The notes under the pieces were generated by a model. The model ran no database searches. It saw only the letters and a program-made list of their open reading frames with translations, and was not told the origin of the DNA. From the NCBI RefSeq assembly GCF_964340395.1, contig NC_135551.1:28680880-28744879 (forward strand): a stretch of 64,000 bases of DNA. Direction: 5' to 3'. Source of the DNA: Glandiceps talaboti (Eukaryota; Hemichordata; Enteropneusta; Spengelidae). Shown in pieces: positions 11,501-20,681 of the stretch. How positions within the stretch are numbered: the stretch's first letter is position 1; each line of letters opens with the position of its first letter. Position numbers and translations under genes: made by a program.

Positions 11501-14021
11501 GTAACAAGTAGATTGACAAACAGATTGTCGTCAAAATGTGTACTGTTGTAGCATTCAATGTGTCTAATTTTGGACATTACCATGGGTTCAATCCATTCGT
11601 CTGTCCGTAATATGGCTTTTATCTGTCATGCAACACCCGATTTCATCCAAACCTGGCATAAAGGTGACATATTACAGGGAAATATGTTCCTCAGTTCGTT
11701 CCACGACTGTATCGAAAATGACCAGATGGCAGCCATATTTGTTGTCAGAAAACCAGTATTTACTATGTAACGGAGGCTTCAGTAATTAAAAGGGGGAGGG
11801 CCGGGGGAATGGGGGGGGGGCACCTTTTACAAATCCGTTCTCGGGACGAGGGACATATTTTAGAGAATGGGATTGTCACATTTGACTTTGACTACCTGTA
11901 TTATCTCACTTAGCATATATTGTGTGATTTTGACATCCGATCACTGCGCATCGTATGCAAACTCCAGGCAATATAGCCAGTAGCTAGGTGCACACTAAAG
12001 TGACCCCTCAAAATTAATACTATTTTGATTGTTGACACTATACTTTGTATTGTTATTAGCTATGGATATGAGGTGCTCAAAATATGTTTCACTTTTACCA
12101 TAGCATCCGTGTAACCTTGGTATTGAATAACCCAATGCTGCCTTGAATTATGGCTTAGGGTTAGGGTTAGGCATCACAACATCAGACCATATCGTCAAAT
12201 CCGACGTTGCGGAGAACCTGATGGCATATAGTGTCGCGAAGAGATAAGTGGGTCTCGCAGGAGTAAAACGGAAACAATTGGGTAAAGTAGAGATAATGTC
12301 GTAGAAATATTGACCTCAGTCCAGACTAGAATGTTGGGAATGTGCCCATATATCTAGTATTTTGGAGTTAACGTTCTGGCCTGCAACTCAGCCAATGTGA
12401 TCCAAACACAGGTTTTGATTAATGCGGTACCTTCAATTACAAATATACTGTGGTGGTAGTAGTTGGTAAATAACCAATCGTTTTCAATTTTCTAAGTGTG
12501 GGGGGGGGGGGGCAGTAGTGGGATTAATTCCTTTTAAACCATTGATCCTGGGACTAGTGTCCTTTCCCATGTCTGACAGAATTGCAACCATGTTGTGACC
12601 CGGGACTGGTTTCCCTTGGCCTTCCCCTTGTAATTACTGAAAGCTCCCTATTAAACTAAAGCACCTTAATACATACAATTGCTCCTGAAGTTCATATATC
12701 ATAGTCGAAGAGAATTACGCGAGTGACTGCGGCAGACCAAAAAATGCGAGGTATTACTTTCAGTACCTCATGTGTTCAGCCGCTCGGACTCACTCTCGTA
12801 GTTCTCTATGATATCAACATCACGAACGCCTGTAGTAATATATAGAGACCGCATTTATATATAATAAAAGTTCAAACTTTCTTTGAGATCTTCACTTTAG
12901 ACCTTATCAGTCAGGGTCAGGCATCAGAATCAAGTCTTTCCTTGCATATTACAGTCATCATTTGGCCTGGTCAATTTACTTCACATCATATGCTTAGATA
13001 ATAAACACATATATTACATCGTGAATGTTAGAGTTTGCATAACTTTTTACAAAAACTACATTTGCTCAAGTCTCCGGGAATTGTTTTACTCTTTATTCGG
13101 ATCACAATATTTTGTTACCACAAGTGTAATAACAGAATCAAAACGATTGAAGAATATGGGACTAGTAACTTAAAAAATAACTTGTGGAACTAATGTCAGT
13201 AGTAACTGGAACCCAATAATGATGCAGCAAACGTCCATATTCACCTTTCAAATTACAGATAGAGGGATGTGAGATGATAGAAATATGTGTATTGCCAAAT
13301 CACCAGACAGTTTTATCTATCATACCTACCCTTTTCAACATTTTTATCCAACAGAATAGGATTTCCCTGATATTCGGTAATTTCTCCATCACTGTCAAAT
13401 GTAACGTTGAGATATCCAAGGTACTTGCCATATGCATAGGCTTGCATTACCAACACACTTCTGCCGTCGTCATGGCGACGAACCAACGGGTACTCCCCGA
13501 AAGGTGTCTCATGACCAGGTGCATCGCCTATTAAGGGAAAAAACGGTTAAACTGATTCTTGTAAATCAAATCGGTTTAATTTATTCATGTATTATTTTGT
13601 AATTCGGTTTTCTTTGAAGATGTGACTTTGTGAGCTCATGGATTTAGATACTGAGGTGTCATTCTCAGGTTCTCGTATTAGTTTTATCTTTTCAGTGGAG
13701 CCATGAGGTTTACATATCATTATCCTAGTTTTGTTCTGGGCCAGCAAATACAAGCCAATCGTCTTTTAAACCTACGTTTTAATCCTTATCCGAACTGGGC
13801 CTTCAACCCATGATTTGAAATATTTATATTAATAAAAGTGAACTTTCCACAAAAAAATTTGAATATACATTTATTTGGTTCAGTCTATGAATGTAACAAA
13901 TTCAAATTACTTTATGGTGAGTTTCTTTCATTTATAGCAACCCTATAAATGTAGACAGACATACATTGTATTACCGTACTCATCCTACAGCGGTTATGCG
14001 CTGATGGAGACTCGCGATGAT

Positions 14022-14069
<48 letters not shown>

Positions 14070-17000
14070 GCAGCAGCAGCAGCAGCAACAACAAGAATAA
14101 CAACAAAGACAATCGAACCCAATTAGTCAATTTTTGAATAACGTCTTTAGACACTTATTTCGTCAACCATAAACGCAGAAATCCAGGCAAGGAGATGCCA
14201 TCAAATATCAATCTGCATTTCACCTACCTGTGTAAAGGAACGTGTTAGTATGTCCACCAATGACAATATCCACTCCAGCCACTTGGTCAGCAATCTCTAT
14301 ATCTTTATCAATCCCTGCATGACCAAGTGCCACGATTTTATTTATACCTTGTGATTTCAATTTATCGACCTCTTTCTGAACGCAGTCTATCACAGACTCA
14401 AAGATAAGATTCCCTAGAAAAGAAAAGGCAACAAGTTGTATCAACAACAAAATGTGTACATTGTTAATCAATTGACGGTCTTTTCTTAATTACGCACCTC
14501 ACAGTGGTGGTGGTGGTGGTGGTGGTGGTGGTGGTGGTGGTGGTGGTGGTGGTGGTGGTGGTGGTGGTGGTGGTGGTAATGGTGATTGGTGGTTCTGACG
14601 ACACTGTGGTGGTGGTGGTGGTGGTGGTGGTTGTGGTGGTGGTGGTGGTGGTGGTGGTGGCAGCGAAGGTCACTGCAGTGGTGGAGTTGGTGGGATGGTG
14701 GTAGTGGTGGTGGTGGTGGTGTTGGTGGCAGCGAAGGTCACTGCAGTGGTGGAGTTGGTGGGATGGTGGTGGTGGTGGTGGTGGTGGTGGTAATGGTGAT
14801 TGGTGGTTCTGACGACACTGTGATCATCACTATGCTTGTACTTACCTGAATTGGATATAATTGGTGTGTCTTCAGTTGTATATCCTACAATACCTATCTT
14901 ATCACCAGTTGGTACAGCTATGGTGGTAGATTTTACAAATAGACCTTCAATGTCAGCTTCATAGGTTGTATTGATATTGCAACTCAATACAGGGAAACTT
15001 ACATTCTCAAGGAATGGAATTAGGCCCTCGACTTCATTGTCGAACTCATGGTTCCCAAGAGCCTAGAACCAAAACATCAAAATCGGTATTGGAAAAAGTC
15101 GCCGACAGCAGTTCTTTAAAGCAAAATATTTTAAATGTCGAAAGTTCATGTATCAGATAATACACTCTAAAGATTTTGACACTTCGGACGCGTCCCATGT
15201 GTACACAGGATGTAATAAGTTATATAAATATATTTGCAACTCCTTTACTTCAAGAACAGACTTTTTACACACTTTTTAGCTTTTTGGTGTGTGTGATTTT
15301 TTAAACATTTATTGAGATACAACGACAAACTTGGTCATTGTTGCGTCGCATTGTTTTTGCAAATAGAAAAACTCCGTAAATATGTTTTTAATTGCCTATT
15401 TCTTATCCGTTGTATTGCGCATGCCGTTTGTTTGTATCCTAAACCTAGTAACTGTTACTAGGTGTTTGAATACCAACACCGTACCTCTCCTTTACATAAC
15501 TTATTACATCCTGTGTACGTGGGAAGACTTGCAAAGGCCATGAAATGTCATCTATTGTGTTCATGTTATGCTCTGCTGGAATTAACTTTGGTTGGGCATT
15601 GTTTGCTGGTTTATACCTGCCGTCCACTGGTTTGTTGACTTTGGCTTCAATCGACAATATAAAGCAGTCTAAAATTACGTCAACTGACGTTGGCAACGAT
15701 TGCAAATATTTTGTACAGAACAGGGGGTATTGTAACGCATCCAAAATTAGTATTCGAGATGAATGACAACCAGTCTGGTGTCTTTTGTGTTACTACATTG
15801 TAGTTGTTGTTGTTGTAGTAGTAACACAAAATACCTCAGACTGGTTGTCTGAGATAAGGGAGACCATAGAAGGGTCTATGGGGAGACTGTCCACCACCAA
15901 AGGACTTAAAAGAAAGTGGGACATGCCTGGAAAGTGCGATCAGTTGGTACATTATTTGGTAAATAATGTTACAACAGTAATGAATTTTGAAGCAGCCACT
16001 AACTACAGGTCATGACCGCTAGATAGTTCTCCTGACCTTAAATGACCTCGGATAGAATATTAACTTCGCTGTGAATTTTGTCTTACACTTAAAATACACC
16101 AACTAAGATGGAGTGGCTTAAAGTGTAACCTAAATTATTGTGCATTACTAGTGTTTTATTTGAACTGAAAACTATTATTCCTAGAGTTGGCACTGTGGCC
16201 TGTCCTAGGGTCTAACAAAGTACATGGTGTACCGTATTTTGCATTGTATAGTCTATTGTACCATTTTAGCTGTGTAGTCGTTATTTCATTTGTGTCGTGA
16301 ATGCACATAGCCATCTCGATCGGTGTTTATCAGATTTAGTTGAAAAGGCGCTTCAAAGTTACTTGTTTTTAAACCTCAATTATAGAGAAGTCAGTCTTCG
16401 CCTGAATCTTAAAAACAGTTCTTTTGTTGATTGTCAGCTATGACTTAATATGTTCCTGACTAAAACGTTTCAACGCTTCCCACACAACAATAATGCTTAC
16501 TGCTTAAGACAGTCAAATATGACAACATCATTTCTCTAGCAAGAACGGTAACAGAGCGACCATGTAACTATGTCCAATGATTTGTGTGTTTGACAACGAA
16601 AGGGTCAATCTGAAACATTATTTGCATGAAGTGTGCCCTGTCGGCTGTACACCAATAATCTCTTCTGTCAAGGTTTGAATACCTGAACAGAAAACCCCAT
16701 TCAGAATTCTGACATGATACTCTAGGGTCACGTCATGTGATTTTTTGTAAGTGAACACTTTCCAAATATGCCAAACCACTCAGTGGTGTCAGTATAGTGA
16801 AGACTACCTTGTTCACTGTTATCTATACTACTTGGTTTCCTGACAATTTTTAAAACAACCGTAATTTCAATAGCATGGTCTCTCGTATCCTTGTAATCTT
16901 TCAAGAAATATGATTCCGTCCCCTATTTTTGGTTCTTTGAAACCAAATTTGGACGTGGCTCTCGGAACATTTTTATTGCAGCTGTAAGAGTGTGTAAAGG

Positions 17001-17805
17001 GCCAACCACTTGGTATCTGGGGAGTGGCTGGAGGATTTTTAAAAAATTGTTGCGCCCTAAGGCCCAAAAGAAGAACTGTTTCGGGTCAGCGCTCTCATCA
17101 TTTAAATACCCTCTCGTCAGTCTTTTTTTCGTGTTTGTCCAGCCCATGCAGTCTGCAGTTTTGGGGAAACACAACCCCCCCCCCTCTTCAATGAAGACAA
17201 CTACAGAACCAACCGTGAACAATTAAGCAAATGACATCTGTCCCACACACACAAAGTACTAAATAAAAAGGCCAGTAACTGCCATATATATTAGATTGAG
17301 TGACAGGTTTGCTGAGAGTAAAAAAAAATCGTGTCGTCGCGCCACTTTATACAGACAATTCTTTTTCTTTCTTTCTTTTTGCCTAATCACCCAGCATTCG
17401 GTATGCTATATTTATATTAGATCATTTATACTTATACTGAAAAGATCTGAAAACTAAATGACTACTTACCATCGCATCGTAGCCAATTCTATTCATGAAG
17501 TGTGAAGCTGCCTTGCCCTTGTAGTTATAAAACCACAACGTTCCTTGGAACTGATCACCTCCATCCAGGAGTAATACGTTACTGTGTAAAGACCTCAATT
17601 CTTTCACCTTCGTTGCAATCCTTGCAACTCCACCATAACACTTTTCTTCTAGTTTGTCTTCGTCGCTACATCTACCACTGTACTTGTTTGTTTCTTCAAA
17701 CCGTGCATGTAAGTCGTTCGTGTGCAAAATGGCTAACTCTAGTGCTTTCACAGACGAAAACCAAACTACGATCAGAACTCGTAAAATCAACCAATTCGAC
17801 CTCAT
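5339..17805 (-). CDS. NT5E-like: Ecto-5'-nucleotidase (CD73 family) paralogue B, 8-exon gene
   Basis: Known role of the family: a secretory-pathway, GPI-anchored, Zn-dependent 5'-nucleotidase that converts extracellular AMP to adenosine. Splicing 17470-17805, 14846-15062, 14228-14413, 13330-13527, 11232-11498, 10113-10277, 7793-7996 and 5339-5553 gives 1788 nt, 595 residues plus stop (human NT5E is 574). All junctions are GT-AG; intron 1 is phase 0 and the others phase 1. Visible features are a signal peptide (1-21), metal ligands D31/H33, D84, N116-H117, H216 and H239 (GGHTNT), the SGGIR substrate-binding motif, QPFRNT, GGDDYEM (Tyr where human has Phe500), paired cysteines, and a hydrophobic C-terminus (ISMWCLFAALSLTIVLVES) expected to be replaced by GPI. 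All catalytic motifs are intact, so I infer an active enzyme. The exon 6 donor (CAG|GTTGGC) is weak. Confidence 0.9.
5979..7792. repeat. 33-bp minisatellite in gene B intron 7, about 54 units
   Basis: On the minus strand the unit reads CCAG|GTAAGG followed by CTACACTGTATCTTATTACTATG. It begins at the exon 7 splice donor and continues for about 1.8 kb. Most units are exactly 33 bp; two carry a 3-bp insertion (near 6762 and 6897), so the frame is kept. Variants swap CCAGGTAAGG for TCAGGTAAGG or change A to G in the CTACACTG part. Several frames on both strands have no stops (11-residue period, e.g. GKATLYLITMP in the exon 7 frame). These long open frames follow from the 33-bp period and are not independent genes. 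Confidence 0.95.
7793..7996 (-). CDS. NT5E-like: Gene B exon 7: CxxC and GGDDYEM; donor begins the minisatellite
   Basis: Peptide LLVTYDTSKPIGKRVV then VKCTECAVPEY (the CxxC of the family), KVILPTYVAEGGDDYEM and SYHIP. The donor is CCAG|GTAGGG. The frame does not stop at the donor: it stays open through the adjacent 33-bp array for about 600 codons (to 5979). Confidence 0.9.
8436..8703 (+). repeat. Dispersed repeat copy 1 (shared with about 57005-57233)
   Basis: Shares CGATTACGCTC-ATTTTAGAA, TCCGTTGTTTTCCATATGG, ACAGCCATTACAGATTGGAA and GTCTTTTTAAGTTG-TGTCAG in order with 57005-57233. A (GT)n run (about 8502-8564) has expanded inside this copy. Located in gene B intron 6. Class unknown, probably a short non-autonomous element. 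Confidence 0.7.
8855..9355. repeat. About 62-bp tandem repeat, about 8 copies, gene B intron 6
   Basis: Each unit contains ACTACTATGGAAATCAAGCT, AGGCAAACTAAGATAGACAC and AAACTAAAACTATTGTTGAT. Copy lengths vary by a few bases through small indels (e.g. a TAATA insertion near 9140). Confidence 0.85.
9417..9843. mobile_element. MITE family 1, copy in gene B intron 6
   Basis: Terminal inverted repeats are GATCAATAGTTCAGTGTAGG (9423) and the complement of GATCAATAGCTCAATGTAGG (ends 9836), extending to ATAAAA. The inside shares ACTTTTAATGAAA, TATCCCTAAATACAAATATT and CACTACATACT with the copy at 26715-27113. No coding capacity. Confidence 0.8.
9844..10112. other. Rest of gene B intron 6, nothing recognised
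   Basis: Unique AT-rich sequence between the MITE and exon 6. No exon or repeat seen. Confidence 0.4.
10113..10277 (-). CDS. NT5E-like: Gene B exon 6: substrate-binding domain
   Basis: Peptide SISVGDILNVQPFRNTLDI then GKTLRKALEHSVSAYTP and GRFLQYS corresponds to NT5E 'ENLAAVLPFGGTFDLV ... FEHSV ... GEFLQVGG'. The Phe of QPFRNT aligns with human Phe417. 165 nt. The donor CAG|GTTGGC is a poor match at +3, +4 and +6. The frame would otherwise stop soon after, so the call rests on the match with gene C exon 6. Confidence 0.8.
10278..11231. other. Gene B intron 5
   Basis: Contains a (GT)n/poly-G tract (about 10390-10418) and three or four short GCATAAATTAG repeats (about 10870-10925). No coding exon seen. 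Confidence 0.5.
11232..11498 (-). CDS. NT5E-like: Gene B exon 5: linker and SGGIR substrate motif
   Basis: Joins in frame as ...NVEK-D-NSTATEVNLW. It then has GKTHVFLDGRRESCRLVECN and IAIMNSGGIRTS, the start of the C-terminal nucleotide-binding domain with its paired cysteines and GGIR motif. 267 nt. Confidence 0.9.
11499..13329. other. Gene B intron 4
   Basis: Mostly unique sequence with short poly-G runs (about 11809-11820, 12499-12512) and a short TTAGGG run (12155-12171). No exon, transposon or RNA gene recognised. Confidence 0.5.
12155..12171 (+). repeat. Short interstitial TTAGGG run
   Basis: TTAGGG twice plus TTAGG. It is too short to mean a telomere, but it matches the metazoan telomere hexamer. 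Confidence 0.7.
13330..13527 (-). CDS. NT5E-like: Gene B exon 4: end of catalytic domain
   Basis: Peptide DAPGHETPFGEYPLV... then VMQAYAYGKYLGYLNV and GNPILLD matches the conserved 'V-Q-A-Y-x-x-GKYLG' and 'GNPILL' blocks of NT5E. 198 nt, phase 1 at both ends. Confidence 0.85.
13528..14227. other. Gene B intron 3 with (CAA)n/(CAG)n array
   Basis: Holds a trinucleotide array: (CAA)n at about 14021-14069, then CAG units to about 14086 and CAA again. The rest is unique. Confidence 0.7.
14228..14413 (-). CDS. NT5E-like: Gene B exon 3: GHAG and GGHTN metal ligands
   Basis: Peptide NLIFESVIDCVQKE... contains ALGHAGID (H216) and IGGHTNTFLYT (H239), the two histidines that complete the dimetal site. 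186 nt, phase 1 at both ends, the same length as gene C exon 3. Confidence 0.9.
14500..14823. repeat. (GGT)n array with nested duplications, gene B intron 2
   Basis: Blocks of (GGT)n alternate with two duplicated segments. TGGCAGCGAAGGTCACTGCA occurs at about 14659 and 14726. GGTAATGGTGATTGGTGGTT occurs at about 14575 and 14790. The array ends about 22 bp from the exon 2 donor. Confidence 0.85.
14846..15062 (-). CDS. NT5E-like: Gene B exon 2: GNHEFD motif
   Basis: Begins ALGNHEFDNEVEGL after acceptor TTCTAG. It carries the N-H-E catalytic box (N116, H117) and SCNINTTYE, and ends IISNS plus one base. The donor GTAAGT sits right beside a GGT-rich array. Length 217 nt, the same as in gene C. 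Confidence 0.9.
15445..15767 (-). other. Unidentified open frame beside inverted repeat, intron 1 of gene B
   Basis: The minus-strand frame reads HSSRILILDALQYPLFCTKY ... VDGRYKPANNAQPKLIPAEH ... VFPRTQDVISYVKERYGVGI. Its composition looks coding, but there is no ATG and I do not recognise the family. Its start touches an inverted-repeat arm. It may be a fragment of a repeat-borne gene. Confidence 0.25.
15765..15849. repeat. Inverted repeat, 32-bp arms
   Basis: The arms 15765-15796 and 15818-15849 match at 29 of 32 positions (GACAACCAGTCTG ... GTGTTACTAC). The 21-bp spacer is rich in TTG. On each side an open frame runs outward (minus to 15445; plus to 16015, containing LKRKWDMPGKCDQLVHYL), as if two copies of one element met head to head. 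Confidence 0.7.
17470..17805 (-). CDS. NT5E-like: Gene B exon 1: signal peptide, DxH and GGDQFQGT
   Basis: Encodes residues 1-112. The ATG at 17803-17805 is followed by a hydrophobic signal. HTNDLH and GGDQFQGT supply the first metal ligands. Donor GTAAGT after ...GYDAM, phase 0. Confidence 0.9.
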
Positions 17806-18280
17806 GGTTTCGAAGAATTTAACGTTCTTGACTCTAAAGCTTTGATTATCTAGACCAGTTCAGTACTTGAGACCCACCGAGTCAGACCGTCTCGCGTGTG
17901 CACGTGACCAGACAGGTAGAATGAGATACATACGGTGTTTTATTATTCTTTTCGCTGACAACAGGGTAGGTAATGGTTGTTATTGGCTGTTCAGGGCGTA
18001 CACTGCTTTTCAACTCATGACAATTCGAGCCGTCCAGTATATTCTTGCACAGCGCCCCCATCTTTTTCAACAAATCTTGTTTATGATTTGGCATATGATG
18101 AACGTCACCAAGTACTCGCATTAATAGGACCTTCAAATTTGCTGGTTGGTTTCGACTATGTTCAGTTGAGCACAACATTACATAGTGTGTGTCTTTTGTG
18201 AGACGACAGGTGTAGGGAAGTAATATTTTGGCTGGCTGGCTGGCTGGTTGGCCGGTTGGCCGTTTGGCTGGCAGGCTGTA
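17806..18280. other. 5' flank of gene B
   Basis: The probable promoter side of gene B. The first bases resemble the flank of paralogue A (ATTTAACGTTCTTGACTC). No TATA box is obvious. A GGCT/GGTT-rich run lies at about 18230-18275. Confidence 0.4.
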
Positions 18281-18289
18281 TGATTAGAT

Positions 18290-18974
18290 CACAGTGGCTT
18301 GAAATTGGCCATATTTTTTTTTTTTTACAAATAGTTGTTTTTATTATTGTTTTTGTTCTTTCTTTCTTTATAAAACTTTGGGTTTTTTTCTCTTTAAAAA
18401 ATATGTTTTTCCCTACATACAAGGTAATAATGTGATGATTTGAAAATCTGGTGTGTTTTTCCTAAATCAATTTTGACTTGTTCTTTTGTTGGTTTATATT
18501 TAATAAACCACCTTTACTATACGATGACTGACAACTTTATGGATTATTTATGAGTAGTTCTACTGGTCGCCCTCAACCGTTGGCCCTTCCTCGTCCCCAC
18601 TCACTATGGGAAAAGACTACTTTCAATGGTGCGTGGGACGAGGAAGGGTCAAAGGTTATGGGCGCTCAGTAGAACTAAATCATGAATAATTAATAAGGTA
18701 GTCAAGATAAGTAGTATGAATCAGAGAATTAGAACTATAGTTGTCTGAGAGTAAAGGTGGTTTATTAAAATCAGCCAAAGAACAAGTTACAATTGATTTA
18801 GAAATAAAAACCATCGGATTTCCAAACACCATTTCATGATTACATGGCACCTTGTAGGGAAAAGATATTTTTTAAAGAGCAAAAACAGTAAACAAACATT
18901 TTTGTAAGGAAAAAATGTAAACAATGAACAAAAACAACAATTTGTAAACAAATGTTGCCAATTTCAAGACCCAG
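18290..18974. mobile_element. 685-bp foldback element with TGATTAGAT direct repeats
   Basis: Almost the whole element is one long imperfect palindrome. CTTGAAATTGGC near 18297 pairs with GCCAATTTCAAG (18957-18968). TGTTGGTTTATATTTAATAA pairs with TTTATTAAAATCAGCCAA-type sequence. GTAGTTCTACTG pairs with CAGTAGAAC. CCCTTCCTCGTCCCAC pairs with GTGGGACGAGGAAGGG. The loop is about 18600-18630. TGATTAGAT occurs directly on both sides (18281-18289, 18975-18983), consistent with a target-site duplication. No coding capacity. Confidence 0.8.
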
Positions 18975-19019
18975 TGATTAGATTAACAGATTAACTGAAC
19001 GACTTTGTGTTTGTTTATT

Positions 19020-19149
19020 ATGATTTGTTTGTCTGTCTGTCTGTTTGTTTGTTTGCTTGTTTGTTTGTTTGTTTGTTTGACTGAGTAACTTGAGTGATTG
19101 ACTGACTGACTGATTGACTGACTGACTGACTGACTTATTGATTGATTGG

Positions 19150-19186
<37 letters not shown>

Positions 19187-19440
19187 GGATGGATGGATGG
19201 ATGGATGGATGGATGGATGGATGGATGGATGGGTGGGTGGGTGGGTGGATGGATGGATGGATGGGTGGGTGGGTGGATGGATGGATGGGTGGATGGGTGG
19301 TGGATGGGTGGGTGGGTGGGTGGGTGGATGGATGGATGGGTGGGTGGATGGATGGATGGATGGATGGGTGGTGGATGGATGGGTGGTGGATGGATTGATG
19401 GATTGACTAACTGGGTTGGTTGGTTGCAATTGGTTGGTGG
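19020..19440. repeat. Compound tetranucleotide microsatellite
   Basis: Successive blocks of GTTT/GTCT, ACTG, GATT, GGAT, GGTG and mixed GGAT/GGTG. The long frames that cross it (WMDG- or HPSI-type peptides) are artefacts of the 4-bp period. Confidence 0.95.
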
Positions 19441-19729
19441 ATTGACTTACACATATGATGAAATATCTTGATGCTCGGTGTGGTTCGCCCTGAGTTTTTC
19501 AGAACTCTACTTTTATTAAAGAATCTGAAGACGTTCTGAGTAGAAAATGTTTCTACTGACGCAGTTAACGTTAATGTGAATGGCTTGTCACAGTTGTGAT
19601 CGATTTTGGACAAAGCAGTTATAGAGAGTTGGGGCCTATACAAAATAGTAATTGCAATTTCACAAGAACTTTATATAAATACAGGAGGTGGCATTTCTTT
19701 TGATTAGGTCAACAGAAAGGTACTCATAG

Positions 19730-19988
19730 CAGGGGCATGAGGCAACAATTCACTGAGACAGAGAATTATACGACCGTCCCGTATACTAGTATTCTATTTG
19801 TATTCCAGCGCGATTCGATTGAGTTAAATATATGTGTTTCTCTGTGTATTATAATTAGATATTAATTAGCGATTCAAGATACTGAAATAATTATATAAAA
19901 AAAGAACTTGACGGAACTTGTTGATGTTGTCTATATTCACGTTACTCAATATTGTTATAGACACCAGAATTGTTGCCTCATGCCCTTG
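19730..19988. mobile_element. hAT-like MITE, 259 bp, with CTCATAG target duplication
   Basis: The termini are CAGGGGCATGAGGCAACAAT and the complement of CAAGGGCATGAGGCAACAAT (20 of 21 match over 21 bp). The 7-bp direct repeat CTCATAG flanks it at 19723-19729 and 19989-19995. The CAGGGG end and 7-8 bp duplication fit the hAT superfamily. No coding capacity, AT-rich interior. Confidence 0.8.
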
Positions 19989-20098
19989 CTCATAGGCACC
20001 TACATTACCAAAGCGACCTTACTATAGCTGCTTTAGCAGTGCTATTGTTATTACATGTATGTTAAGGAAACAGTTTGTTCTCTGCTACATGTATATAA

Positions 20099-20314
20099 TT
20101 ATTTATACATGGCAGCTGTAATGTCATGCCAAGCTCTTGACACGTCTTCACCCAAGGTGTTGGAACCCTCGGAGAGTATATTTCCAGAGCTATATATGTT
20201 TTGGCAACCCTTGTTTGTGATATCATAACATCTTATGATAGTATCAATTGTATGTAACGAGTAAAGGACAGTAAACGTAACAGCCAAAAAGAAATCGCGA
20301 AGTGTACAATACAT
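20099..20314 (-). CDS. Possible small secreted protein (71 aa), unrecognised
   Basis: An ATG-initiated minus-strand frame. A hydrophobic stretch (FFLAVTFTVLYSLHTID) is followed by a short hydrophilic domain with two cysteines (RCYDITNKGCQN). This could be a signal peptide plus peptide, or the first exon of a Ly6-like protein, or chance. No flanking exon or homology is visible. Confidence 0.25.
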   Translation of the reverse strand: MYCTLRDFFLAVTFTVLYSLHTIDTIIRCYDITNKGCQNIYSSGNILSEGSNTLGEDVSRAWHDITAAMYK

Positions 20315-20681
20315 CGGATTTTAATCAGATTGTATCAAACACAAAACCAATAACGACAGGCCTACCAATAATGTGTTTATACTAAATACAACAGCTACAC
20401 GTAGTTTTACGACGTTTTATAGGGTTTTGTGCCACCCACCTCCCATATGCCGAAATTCAACCTTTCTATACCATAGAACTATAGCTGCAACAAGTCTATT
20501 TATTCCGCCATATAATTGAAATGTGGGATCGAAAATACCTGAAAACACGCGAAGCAAATCCGACTGGAAACGACTGAAAACTGTCATTTTTAAGATTACA
20601 CGGCCGTTTCTTTGAGTACTAGCATAATATATTCCATGACCCCGTGTCTCTCAAAACAGCGATGGTCAGTGTCACTGTTTA

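Larger units (their letters stand above)
15063..17469. other. Gene B intron 1
   Basis: Contains the inverted repeat at 15765-15849 with open frames on both sides (described separately). The remainder (about 16020-17469) is unique, with a C-run near 17178 and no convincing exon. A 99-codon minus frame at 16923-17222 lacks an ATG and family features, so I do not call it a gene. Confidence 0.5.

Noticed and set aside
12155-12171. Telomere or chromosome end
   Set aside because: Fewer than three TTAGGG copies, surrounded by intron sequence of gene B.
16867-17226. Overlapping minus and plus frames (66-99 codons) in gene B intron 1
   Set aside because: No shared frame, no splice context and no recognisable motif; the longest lacks an ATG start.
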